The position numbers were made by a program, and so were the translations under genes. Source: an uncultured SAR324 cluster bacterium (GTDB lineage: Bacteria > SAR324 > NAC60-12). Taken from it: a stretch of DNA of 64,000 nt. The DNA lies in assembly GCA_905182865.1 (NCBI GenBank), contig CAJJCY010000004.1, positions 558,001-622,000 on the forward strand. Direction: 5' to 3'. The notes under the pieces are model-generated. The model made no database searches. It was not told where the DNA came from and saw only the letters and a program-made list of their open reading frames with translations. Shown here one piece after another: positions 54,143 to 63,653 of this stretch; position 1 is the stretch's first letter, and every line of letters starts with the position of its first letter.

Positions 54143-54523
54143 ATGCCATATAAAATAATGATGTCTATAGCAGCAACAGTTCCGCTAATTTTTTTGATTG
54201 CTTTTGTTGCTGTTCCAGAGTTTTTTGTTTTACAGTCATACCCTAGTGCCGAAGGGTTAGCTTTGGAAATAGGAATAACTCATCGGTACGTTATGTCTGG
54301 TATGTTATTTATCATTGTGTGTATTGCATTTCAATCCAGAAACGTTGAGAAGGTGGATAACCAAAAAGCAATTCTTTTGGGTGCTGCTATCGGTTTCTCT
54401 GCGATGTGTGCTGTCATAATTTCTATGTCAGTATTTCGTGGTCTCCCGTTGAGTATACCTCCAATGATTGCCACAGGAACAATCGCAGTACTTAGTTTCT
54501 GGTCACGTTTGAAGCTCAGCTAA
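54143..54523 (+). CDS. Small four-TM membrane protein
   Basis: 126 aa with four hydrophobic segments; MPYKIMMSIAATVPLIFLIAFVAVPEF. Confidence 0.65.
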   Translation: MPYKIMMSIAATVPLIFLIAFVAVPEFFVLQSYPSAEGLALEIGITHRYVMSGMLFIIVCIAFQSRNVEKVDNQKAILLGAAIGFSAMCAVIISMSVFRGLPLSIPPMIATGTIAVLSFWSRLKLS

Positions 54524-54568
54524 TATAGCTCTGTACTGTCGGAAGATTTTGCCCAAAGACCAACACCG

Positions 54569-54608
54569 TTTCCTGTGAGTAACCCCCACTAATTCTTCTC
54601 AGTCAGAG
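54569..54608 (+). repeat. Dispersed hairpin repeat, copy I
   Basis: TTTCCTGTGAGTAACCCCCACTAATTCTTCTCAGTCAGAG. Confidence 0.85.
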
Positions 54609-54633
54609 AACTTACATGTAAATGGGGTCAGAG

Positions 54634-54884
54634 TTAATTAATTACCTCTTCCCAGCCACATAAAAAATAGCTCGGATGCCCATTATGAATAGTTGCAATT
54701 TCAAATGCTCCTATTATTTCATCAGGAGTTATCGAATATGCCTGTCCGTTGGATCAATCATGAGATTGTTTAAATGGTTATCTAGGATGTTCTGTGGTTG
54801 GTAAAGTAGACCTTCTAATTTGTTCCCAAGATTGAAAGCCATTTTGTGCATTAATATTTTAATTTGCTTTGGATCGAATTCCAT
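54634..54884 (-). pseudogene. Frameshifted small gene
   Basis: MEFDPKQIKILMHKMAFNLGNKLEGLLYQPQNILDNHLNNLMIDPT.. then another frame ITPDEIIGAFEIATIHNGHPSYFLCGWEEVIN*; 251 nt. Confidence 0.45.
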
Positions 54885-54943
54885 AATTACCTTTTTATAA
54901 TTTTATAATTATGTTTTTTTTGATTATTTGAACTAACTGGTTT

Positions 54944-55969
54944 TTACCCGCCAAAAATAAATTCAATTTTAACTGTTATTACGTTTGTTTGTTTAAAATT
55001 CTCATTTGGTTTTTCTCGAGACCAGACTGCCATAGGAGTGATTTCTGAGAAGATCCAATTATTATACATCATCTGTCGGTAACCAACACCAAGATTATAG
55101 CCTGATGTGTGGATTTTAGGTTTATGGATTCCACTGATATTCGTGAAATATACTAATGCCTTGTTAGATGTTAATTGATGATAGAGAGAGTAACCGTGAC
55201 CAAAACTGAATAGCTGGGTTTTTTTTTGCCAGGAAATCCCATTATTGATTCGGAAGAGTAATTGCTTATTAATCGTTTTATCAAAGACTAAACCTGTAGA
55301 TTCTTCCCAGTCACGTATATAAGACCATCTTACAAGTTGTGTAAAACGTGATTCCCACTCATTCTCTAAATAGAAAGATCTTCTGACTCTTAATCTTGCA
55401 TAAGGGTCCAGAGGCGCTGAAATAATAACACCTGTCTTTGTATCAATAGTCCAGGTTTTAGAATCGAAAATAACATACTGAAGTGCTGCGGTAAGAGTTG
55501 ATTCAGTTACAGTATCTGTAACTTTATTTTGTTTTTGACTGCCTCCAGTGTCGCTTTGATCGTCATCGGTAAGATTTTCCTTTACGTCTTCTACAATCAG
55601 ATTCATTTTCTTCTGGGTTCTTGGAAGAATCAGGGAAACAGAAATATTTGTTTTATAAGTTGCTTTTCCCTTGTCATCAAAAGTTGTGATGAAATTTAAT
55701 CTGATTTTACTTTTATTGAAATCTCCATCCATTCTTTCCTCGCCAAAAAAAGAATCCAATTCATCAGAAACAGAACTGATTTGTTCTGATAAGAGATGAT
55801 GAGTATCATCAACAAGTTCAGTAGTCTTTTTAATTAAACTCTGATTATCAGAGTCATTTTCATTACCTTCTCTAGCAATTATTAAAGAATGCATTGCTAC
55901 TAATAGAAAGCAGTTTATAAATATACAACGTAAAAAAATATTCATAAACGGAATAGAGGATGATTTCAT
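54944..55969 (-). CDS. Exported protein, probable outer-membrane beta-structure
   Basis: N-terminal hydrophobic leader; alternating pattern; ends TNVITVKIEFIFGG. Confidence 0.55.
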   Translation of the reverse strand: MKSSSIPFMNIFLRCIFINCFLLVAMHSLIIAREGNENDSDNQSLIKKTTELVDDTHHLLSEQISSVSDELDSFFGEERMDGDFNKSKIRLNFITTFDDKGKATYKTNISVSLILPRTQKKMNLIVEDVKENLTDDDQSDTGGSQKQNKVTDTVTESTLTAALQYVIFDSKTWTIDTKTGVIISAPLDPYARLRVRRSFYLENEWESRFTQLVRWSYIRDWEESTGLVFDKTINKQLLFRINNGISWQKKTQLFSFGHGYSLYHQLTSNKALVYFTNISGIHKPKIHTSGYNLGVGYRQMMYNNWIFSEITPMAVWSREKPNENFKQTNVITVKIEFIFGG

Positions 55970-56102
55970 AAAATCAATTAATGATTGTTATTGAAATGCT
56001 AGTAGGAATTATTACCAAGGCATTTTCGCTTTCACCCATATGGAAAGGGGGCTAAAATAATTTCAAAAGGCTTTTGAATTAATTGAAGAGTGCATAGAAG
56101 AA

Positions 56103-56318
56103 TTGCCAAATGACGGTTCTTATAAAGGTTTTAAGGCTTCTGTAATGGGTCATCTGAACAAAGGAGATGAAGCAAAAAAGGCTCTTAACGAGTACTTGGA
56201 ATTACGACCTAATTTAAAGACAAAAGATGATTACAAAAAGATTTTTGTTCCTAATTCCAGTTTAGCCGACATTCTCATTGAGGGGCTTTGTATGGCAGAC
56301 TGGAAACCAGAAGATTAA
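56103..56318 (+). pseudogene. C-terminal remnant resembling TPR-containing cyclase-like proteins
   Basis: LPNDGSYKGFKASVMGHLNKGDEAKKALNEYLELRPNLKTKDDYKKIFVPNSSLADILIEGLCMADWKPED; no N-terminal partner upstream. Confidence 0.45.
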
Positions 56319-56337
56319 AACATTTACAGAATACACA

Positions 56338-56390
56338 ATCATCTCCTATGAGTAACTCCCACTAATTCTTCACAGTCAGACACCCTACAG
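56338..56390 (+). repeat. Dispersed hairpin repeat, copy K
   Basis: ATCATCTCCTATGAGTAACTCCCACTAATTCTTCACAGTCAGACACCCTAC. Confidence 0.85.
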
Positions 56391-56805
56391 ACGTTGCTCC
56401 AGTCAGATCCCCTAACTAAAATACCCGCTTCTTGTAAAATACACCTTGACACCTACCCAGAACATCGTCGAATATTTGGTAGCAGATTGGTAGCAAAACT
56501 TCCGATTCAAAAGGAATCGAGAGGAGTTGAGAGAAGTTGAAAGGAATTTCAGACTGACACCCTGCGAAGGTTAAATGTTTGATATTCTTAGAAAACGTTG
56601 CAAACACACAGTTTCCGAGAATACCCGTTTTTAATACTGATCCACCCTTTAGGAGTGGTTTAAAAAGAAAAATTACACCCCACCATCATACCCCATTTGA
56701 AAATCATTCCCAAACTTTAACAATCATACAAGTTTGACAAGTTCCAGAAACTACTTTACACCCATCAATTCTTGTGAATATTCCTTCCACAATCTTCAGA
56801 CATTC

Positions 56806-56834
56806 TTGTAAAACAAACCGATTGATGTTATATA
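56806..56834 (+). promoter_or_regulatory. Candidate promoter of MORN gene 1
   Basis: TTGTAA-17-TATATA in CTTGTAAAACAAACCGATTGATGTTATATAT. Confidence 0.5.
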
Positions 56835-56869
56835 TTAGGCTCTCCTAAACCAACCAATTAGGAAATCAA

Positions 56870-58117
56870 ATGAAACATCTACTCATCGTTCTCTCAATCC
56901 TTATTCTTTCTTCTCCTGTGATGGCAGATGAAACTGGTGTTTTGTTTTTTCGTGAAGTGAATGATAAATGGGGATGGTTTGAGGATGGTAATAAGGATAG
57001 AGATGTAAAATATATAGGAGAATTAAAGGATGGAATTTTTGAAGATAGACAACCAAATGGTCAAGGAACAATCACTTACCCAAATGGGAAAAAATATGTT
57101 GGGGAATGGAAGAATACAAAAAAACATGGTCAAGGAACAAAAACATGGTCTAATGGAGACAAGTATGTTGGGGAATACAAGAATGGGGAATATCATGGTC
57201 AAGGAACATTCACTTGGAATGATGGTCACAAGTATGTAGGTGATTACAAGGATGGAAAGAAAAATGGACAAGGAACAGTAACTTACCCTGATGGAAGGAA
57301 GTATGTTGGGAAATACAAGGATAGACTTCCTAATGGTCAAGGAGCCCTTACTTCACCTGATGGCAGAAAATATGTAGGAGAATTCAAAGATGGTAAACCA
57401 AATGGTCAAGGAATCCTGACTTTCCCAGATGGAGAAAAGTTTGTTGGGGAATACAAGGATGGAGAAAGGAATGGTCAAGGAACATACACTTGGTCTGATG
57501 GAAGAAAGTATCTTGGGGAATGGAAGGATGGGAAATATCATGGTAAGTGGCTGCAATTAATTATGAAGTAAGTATGTTGGGGAATGTATATATGGATTCA
57601 ATGACTACAACCACTGTTTAAAGCTGATGAATGGTCAATAAGTATGTCGGGGAATACAAGGATGGACTTCCAAATGGTCAAGGAACAATCACTTACCCAA
57701 ATGGGAGAAAGTATGTAGGTGAATACAAGGATGGAGAAAGGAATGGTCAAGGAACATTAACTTGGTCTAATGGGAAAAAATATGTTGGGGAATGGAAGGA
57801 TGGGGAAATGAGTGAACAAGGAACAAAATCTTGGACTAATGGAGACATGTATGAAGGAAATTTTAAGGATGGGAGATATGATGGTCAAGGTACATACACT
57901 TGGTCTGATGGAAGAAAATATGTTGGGGAATGGAAGAATGGGGAAACAAAACGGTCATGGTACTGTCACTTCACCCTATGGAAAGTATGTCGGGGAATGG
58001 AAGGGGAATGATTTTCACTGTCAAGGAACCATGATTTCTACTGATGGGACAAAATTGGTAGGTGAGTTAATGGAAAACAAACGGTGGAAGAGCATCAGGG
58101 AATATGACAACAACTGA
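56870..58117 (+). pseudogene. Exported MORN-repeat protein(s), interrupted near 57550-57630 and 57950
   Basis: Leader MKHLLIVLSILILSSPVMA; about 23-aa MORN units YVGEWKDGKxHGQGTxTWxDG; ORFs 56870-57571, 57631-58011, 57812-58117. Confidence 0.8.
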
Positions 58118-58190
58118 ACAATCCACAGGTAAATATGTGAATGGAGAACTAATAAAACAATAAACCATCCCTAAAACAAACCAATAAATT

Positions 58191-58730
58191 ATGAAACACC
58201 TTCTCATCATCCTCATTTCAATCCTTCTTCTTTCTTCTCCTGTGATTGGAGATAATCATAAAGGTGAAACTCTTTATGGATGGATTACTTCTTCTTCTAC
58301 TTTAGAGTGGAAAACTTTTGGAGAAAAAGGAACTCACCCAATTTATAAAGGGGATGTTGAGAATGGGAAACCAAATGGTCTTGGTGTTATTACATTCCCT
58401 GATGGAAGTAAGTTTGTAGGAGAACACAAGGATGGGGAAAAGAATGGTCAAGGAATATTTACTTTTTCTTGCACCTTTTTTTGCAGGCGGGTTGGAACAA
58501 AAAAACATGGTCAAGGAACAGAAACTTACCCTAGTGGAAGTAAGTATGTAGGAGAATGGAAGAATGGGAAAAAGAATGGTCAAGGAACATTCACTCAATA
58601 TAGTTCTCTCCTTTACCCTGATGGAAGAAAGTATGTGGGGGAATACAAGAATGGGAAAGAGTGGAACGGAACATATTACGACAATTACGGAAAAAAAGAA
58701 TACAAGTTGGTGAATGGAGAAATAGAATAA
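58191..58730 (+). CDS. Exported MORN-repeat protein
   Basis: Leader MKHLLIILISILLLSSPVIG; MORN units. Confidence 0.82.
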   Translation: MKHLLIILISILLLSSPVIGDNHKGETLYGWITSSSTLEWKTFGEKGTHPIYKGDVENGKPNGLGVITFPDGSKFVGEHKDGEKNGQGIFTFSCTFFCRRVGTKKHGQGTETYPSGSKYVGEWKNGKKNGQGTFTQYSSLLYPDGRKYVGEYKNGKEWNGTYYDNYGKKEYKLVNGEIE

Positions 58731-58863
58731 AATAATACCCCTACCTAAAACCAACCAATAAACTATGAAACACCTACTCATCCTGCTCTCAATCATTCTT
58801 CTTTTTAATTCTCCTCTGTTTCGACATTACCATTTTGACTCACCAAATATGTAAAGGAATCAA

Positions 58864-59051
58864 ATGAATAGTATTAAAGGTGTTTTATTTTTGAAGAATG
58901 TAGATGGAGAAATGAAATGGGTTAATGGAGATTTAGGTAATAAAGGGAAATATGAAGGAGAAATTGAAAATTGGGAACCAAATGGAATGGTACAGTATAT
59001 GACAATGACGGAATTAAGAAATCGAAGTATGTAAATGGAGTAAAACCGTAA
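58864..59051 (+). pseudogene. Short MORN-family fragment
   Basis: MNSIKGVLFLKNVDGEMKWVNGDLGNKGKYEGEIENWEPNG.. then frame change to WNGTVYDNDGIKKSKYVNGVKP*. Confidence 0.5.
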
Positions 59052-59563
59052 TGAAACACCTACTCATCCTCATCTCAATATTTCTTCTTTCTTCTCCTGT
59101 GATTAGTCAGGAAACTGGTGTTCTTTATCTGTATAAAACATCTTCTGGGAATAAATGGGAAACTTTTGGAGATGGTAAAGTTCAACCAAAATACAAGGGA
59201 GAAATAAAGAATGGGAAACCTAATGGATTTGGTTTTCAAACTTACAAAAATGGAAACAAGTATTTTGGGGAACACAAAAATGGATTACCAAACGGTCAAG
59301 GGAAATCCATTTACCCTGATGGGAGTATGTATTTAGGAAAATATAAGGATGGTAAATTCCATGGACAAGGAACTTTCATTTGGAATGATGGATATTATCA
59401 TGAAGGGGAATTTATGGATGGAACACCAAATGGTCAGGGAACTGAGACTTTACCTAATGGACAGTTGGTAGGGGAATATAAGGATGGTAAACCTTTGAAC
59501 GTTAAAGGGTACGACAAAGAAGGAAACATCATTGGAAAGTGGGTGAATGGAGTAAAACAGTAA
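59051..59563 (+). CDS. Exported MORN-repeat protein
   Basis: Leader MKHLLILISIFLLSSPVISQETGVLYLYKTSSGNKWETFGDGKVQPKYKGEIKNGKPNGFG; MORN units. Confidence 0.85.
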   Translation: MKHLLILISIFLLSSPVISQETGVLYLYKTSSGNKWETFGDGKVQPKYKGEIKNGKPNGFGFQTYKNGNKYFGEHKNGLPNGQGKSIYPDGSMYLGKYKDGKFHGQGTFIWNDGYYHEGEFMDGTPNGQGTETLPNGQLVGEYKDGKPLNVKGYDKEGNIIGKWVNGVKQ

Positions 59564-59588
59564 TGACCCCTACAAAGAATAAACCTAA

Positions 59589-59634
59589 TCATCTCCTGTG
59601 AGTAACCACCCACTTAGTTCTTACAAGTCAGACA
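59589..59634 (+). repeat. Dispersed hairpin repeat, copy L
   Basis: CATCTCCTGTGAGTAACCACCCACTTAGTTCTTACAAGTCAGACA, then CATGTAAAACAAACCGATTGATG at about 59654. Confidence 0.75.
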
Positions 59635-60111
59635 ATCAACACAAACCTCCCCTGTTCATGTAAAACAAACCGATTGATGAAACATTTTGTACTAAAATGT
59701 GGAATTATTGGGAATAAATGACCAAAAGGCAAATTTGGTCTTTAAGGTATGAAACAATACTCAAAGGGATGATGAATGAAAGTTGATACTTTAATCATCA
59801 TCCCTAAGAACTAACCAAATTAAGGAAGGATTTAATCAGTCGTGAGGATGTTCATATCAGCATCCTCAAACAACTTTCCTTACCAGAAAATGGAAATTAA
59901 TGACTAATGGCAACAGAGCCGGTACAGGAGATCTGTATAACATGTTAGACAAACTCAACAAATTAATTGAAGAGTGGGACAACTAATTATTAAAACCCCC
60001 TTATAGACTTATACTATTCCTTAAAAAACTTCCAAGTAAAATCTGAACTTCTTGAAAAACAAAACGATTTATGTTATAAAATTAGTACTTTTAATCAACT
60101 AAAGTAAACCT

Positions 60112-60438
60112 ATGAAACATATACTAATCATCCTCTCTCTCATTCTTCTTTCTTCCCCTCTGTTTGGGCAGTCTGATGCTAATGATAAAGTAATTCGATA
60201 TAAGATAACTTCTGGTTTATTGTGGAAAAGCATTAGCAAAGGAGAAATACAATCAAAAAATATGGGTTATGTTGGTTCATATAAATCTGGAGTACCTCAT
60301 GGTAAAGGAACAATGACTTATTATGATGGCAGGAAAATAGTAGGCGAATTCAAGCGTTATGCATGGAATTCTAAATTTTATGATAAAAACGGGAAAATAC
60401 TTGGAAATTTTGTGAAAGGGAAATACATAAAAGAATAG
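60112..60438 (+). CDS. Exported short MORN-family protein
   Basis: MKHILIILSLILLSSPLFGQ; YVGSYKSGVPHGKGTMTYYDGRKIVGEFK. Confidence 0.75.
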   Translation: MKHILIILSLILLSSPLFGQSDANDKVIRYKITSGLLWKSISKGEIQSKNMGYVGSYKSGVPHGKGTMTYYDGRKIVGEFKRYAWNSKFYDKNGKILGNFVKGKYIKE

Positions 60439-60643
60439 ATTATTACAAAATAAAACTTCAAAATAAGCAATAATGAGTCTTTGCTATTATTTTAAATATA
60501 ACATGCCCATTACCGTCACGTGTTTTTTAAAATAGCATAAAAGGAGATGAAAACAATTTCATATTTAAAATATCAAATACGGGAACATATATAACTAGGA
60601 CCAAACTATCTCCTATTTACTGGGGATCTTAAAACAAACTCCA

Positions 60644-60672
60644 TAATCTCCTGTGAGTAACTCCCACTAACT
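60644..60672 (+). repeat. Dispersed hairpin repeat, copy M (right arm lost)
   Basis: AATCTCCTGTGAGTAACTCCCACTAAC. Confidence 0.6.
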
Positions 60673-60794
60673 TTTTCCTCCACATTACCACCCCTTCCTT
60701 TCAAAAGTTACACAGTCTAGTAAAACTAATCCTTTGATGTTATACTTCGGATTAACCGATGATTTAATTTAAACCAAAACTAAGGGAGTTAATT

Positions 60795-61059
60795 ATGTTG
60801 TTTCATATTCAATCAACTCACTCATATAAGACTTGTGGTGCAAACGACCCAGAGAAAAAGAAAATCATGAGAAGTGCTTTTCTTAGTGCTGAGGAAAAAG
60901 GTATTAAAATTCATTCTCTGGTAGTGAATAGACCATCTCATACTGTTTACATGGTTGCTGAGTCAGAAACATTTGAGGAACATTGACAAAATGTTTGAAC
61001 CAATACTGACAATGACTGATGCTATAATTACTCCAGTTATGCCTATGACTTTAGATTGA
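60795..61059 (+). CDS. Small cytosolic protein (about 87 aa), one frameshift near 60983
   Basis: MLFHIQSTHSYKTCGANDPEKKKIMRSAFLSAEEKGIKIHSLVVNRPSHTVYMVAESETFEE-IDKMFEPILTMTDAIITPVMPMTLD* after removal of one C. Confidence 0.65.
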
Positions 61060-61103
61060 GAAGGTGTTTACTTCTACCGAACACTTCATTGAAGAAGAAC
61101 CAA

Positions 61104-61493
61104 ATGTCTAAAATAAAAGGTGTTCTATATCATATTGGTGGAAGATTGCGGGACGATAAAGGTTGGTCTGAAAAAGAATCTGACAATCCACCAGATAAGT
61201 TTTGGGAAGGTGAGATTGAAAATAAACTACCCAATGGTTTTGGAACATACACTCATAGGAGTGGTTCAAACTATGTCGGACAATACAAAGATGGTCTAAG
61301 AGAAGGTCAAGGGACTTGGACTCTATACGATGGGAGTAAATTTGTTGGTATTTGGAAAAATAATAGAAAATGGAAAGGAAAGTCATTTGATGAAGAAGGT
61401 AAGGAAATTGGAAAATATTTAAATGGAGAACTTGAAGATAATGATGAACCACTAACTTTAATTAATGCACAAAGTAAAGGACACTTTTCATAA
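61104..61493 (+). CDS. MORN-repeat protein without signal peptide
   Basis: MSKIKGVLYHIGGRLRDDKGW..NGFGTYTHRSGSNYVGQYKDGLREGQGTWTLYDGSKFVGIWK. Confidence 0.8.
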   Translation: MSKIKGVLYHIGGRLRDDKGWSEKESDNPPDKFWEGEIENKLPNGFGTYTHRSGSNYVGQYKDGLREGQGTWTLYDGSKFVGIWKNNRKWKGKSFDEEGKEIGKYLNGELEDNDEPLTLINAQSKGHFS

Positions 61494-61588
61494 ACAATAA
61501 TTACCCTTCCGCATTTTCTTCCGACACTATCACCACATTGCGGAAACCAATTAGACATTTTATACAAAAATCCCATCACAAATGAATA

Positions 61589-61909
61589 ATGAATCAGATT
61601 TATTTTGTCTCATCTTACAGGAGAAGTTTAAGAACAATTCATTTCCAATATGGTAGTTTTGGTAAAAGGTTCATTCTCAAAATAACTTCTGGTGAAATAA
61701 ATGGAAGAGGAACAATTGAAGGGAATACTGAAGAAGTGGTATTTGAAGGGGAGCAGGAACTTCTAAAAGGGGTCTATGAGAGAAAGAAGGAATTACTTGA
61801 TACAAAGAGATGGGAAATAACTGAAAAACAATCAGCAACCCAACCATCATTTATTTGTAATGATTTGATTGATGGTAAAATAACAAATGATACTTGGTGG
61901 GAAAATTGA
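61589..61909 (+). CDS. 106-aa 'RRSLRT' family protein, copy 2
   Basis: MNQIYFVSSYRRSLRTIHFQYGSFGKRFILKITSGEINGRG..; paralog of 51188-51499 along its length. Confidence 0.7.
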   Translation: MNQIYFVSSYRRSLRTIHFQYGSFGKRFILKITSGEINGRGTIEGNTEEVVFEGEQELLKGVYERKKELLDTKRWEITEKQSATQPSFICNDLIDGKITNDTWWEN

Positions 61910-61911
61910 AA

Positions 61912-61995
61912 ATGAGAAATAGAAGAACCATCATAATCATAGGTTCTATACTTGTAATAATGTATTTACTTTCACATCTACAAGAGTTTCTATAA
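61912..61995 (+). CDS. 27-aa hydrophobic peptide
   Basis: MRNRRTIIIIGSILVIMYLLSHLQEFL*; begins 2 nt after the 61909 stop, syntenic with 51109-51186. Confidence 0.5.
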   Translation: MRNRRTIIIIGSILVIMYLLSHLQEFL

Positions 61996-62208
61996 TGGAT
62001 TAACGAATAATTAACTATATTATCCGCAAACATCCTCCGTATTATTTTAGTATTTCCTCAAAGTCTCCGTATATGCGGAAACTATATCAGTAAGAAGTAT
62101 AATATTCCGCATATTTGGTGTTCTCTGCGTAAACCTTCCTATATTCTTGTAAAATCCTGCAAGTTCTGGTATATATTGGGTTCTACTAATCCACCAAAAG
62201 GAAACCAA

Positions 62209-63484
62209 GTGAAACATCTACTCATCGTTCTCTCAATCCTTCTTCTTTCTTCTCCTGTGATGGGAGAGAAAACTGGTGTTCTCTATCAATATAAAACTTC
62301 TTCTGGTTTAGTATGGAAAAGTGTTGGAAGTGAAAAACTACAACCAAAATATGAGGGACAAGTTGAAAATGGAACACCTAATGGACAAGGGACAGTCACT
62401 TCGTCTGATGGAAGTAAGTATGTTGGGGAATGCAGGAATGGGAATTGGAATGGTCAAGGAACATACACTTTCAATGATGAAAGAAAATATGTTGGGAATT
62501 GGATAGATGGAGGACAAAATGGTCAAGGAACACTTACTTCACCAAATGGAGATAAGTATGAAGGAGAATGGAAGGATGGATTACCAAATGGGAAAGGGGT
62601 GTTCACTTTTGGAAAAGTGAAATGGGAAGGAGACAAGTATATAAGAGAACACAAGAATGGGGAAAAACATGGTCAAGGGACTCTAACTTCACCTGATGGA
62701 GACATGTATGAAGGAAAATTTAAGGATGGTAAATATGATGGTCAAGGAACATACACTTGGTCTGATGGTAGAAAATATGTTGGGGAATGGTTAGAAGGGA
62801 AACAAAACGGTCATGGTACTGTCACTTCACCCGATGGGAAATATGTCGGGGAATGGAAGGGGAATGATTTTCACGGTCAAGGAACCTTGATTTCTACTAA
62901 TGGGACAAAATGGGTAGGTGAGTTCAGTAAAAACAAACGGTGGAACATCAGGGAATATAACAACAACGGAAACTTCACTACTGAGTGGGTGAATGGAGTA
63001 GAACAGACTGGAATAAAATGGAAAACTTTTGGAAATGAGAAAGTCGTACCAAAATATGAAGTTGAAAAAAAGAATGGCAAGGAGTGGAACACCAAACATA
63101 ACAAAAAAAGATGGAAAACTTTTAGGGAAGTTTGAGAATGGAGACTGGATAGTAAGTTGGGGAGTATTAGATTATTTTGATGAAAGTTATAAATTTTACC
63201 TTAAAGATTCAGATTTGATCGAGCCAAATATGACTTACACTGATGGAGTGAAGTATGTAGGGGACTACAAGGATGGGAAAAGACATGGTCAAGGAACATA
63301 CACTTTTCCTGATGGGAAAAAGTATGTTGGAGGATGGAAGGATAGTAAATATCATGGTCAAGGGACATTAATTTCGTCTGATGGAAAATTTTTTGTTGGG
63401 GAATTCAAAGATAGTAAACCTTGGAACATTACTGGATACGACAAAAATGGAAACATCAAAAGAAAGTGGCTGAGTGGTAAATAG
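62209..63484 (+). pseudogene. Exported MORN-repeat protein, frameshift near 63100
   Basis: Leader VKHLLIVLSILLLSSPVMGEKTGVLYQYKTSSGLVWKSVGSEKLQPKYEGQVENG; ORFs 62176-63135 and 63029-63484 both with MORN units. Confidence 0.82.
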
Positions 63485-63540
63485 ATAAAACAATAACCTC
63501 CTTAAAACACCCCAATTCATCAAATGTTATTTACCCTCAA

Positions 63541-63600
63541 CTTAATTCTTCACAAGTCAGACACTCCTCCAAGTAAAATCTCCACATTCTTGTAAAACAA
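63541..63600 (+). repeat. Dispersed repeat/promoter unit, copy N (left arm missing)
   Basis: CTTAATTCTTCACAAGTCAGACACTCCTCCAAGTAAAATCTCCACATTCTTGTAAAACAA. Confidence 0.8.
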
Positions 63601-63618
63601 ACCGATTGATGTTATATT
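63590..63618 (+). promoter_or_regulatory. Candidate promoter of the last MORN gene
   Basis: TTGTAA-17-TATATT. Confidence 0.5.
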
Positions 63619-63653
63619 CGTGGTTCTCCTAAAACCACCAAAAAGAATCAAAA

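Noticed and set aside
58302-58796. Minus-strand 164-aa ORF, and other minus ORFs over MORN genes
   Set aside because: Periodic antisense of the MORN repeats; no independent coding evidence.
28126-63600. Dispersed repeats as a CRISPR array
   Set aside because: Spacing is hundreds to thousands of bp and irregular, intervening DNA is coding, and there are no cas genes.
28126-63600. Dispersed repeats as integron attC sites
   Set aside because: Gene-by-gene co-oriented layout is suggestive, but I see no RYYYAAC/GTTRRRY core pairs and no integrase in the window.
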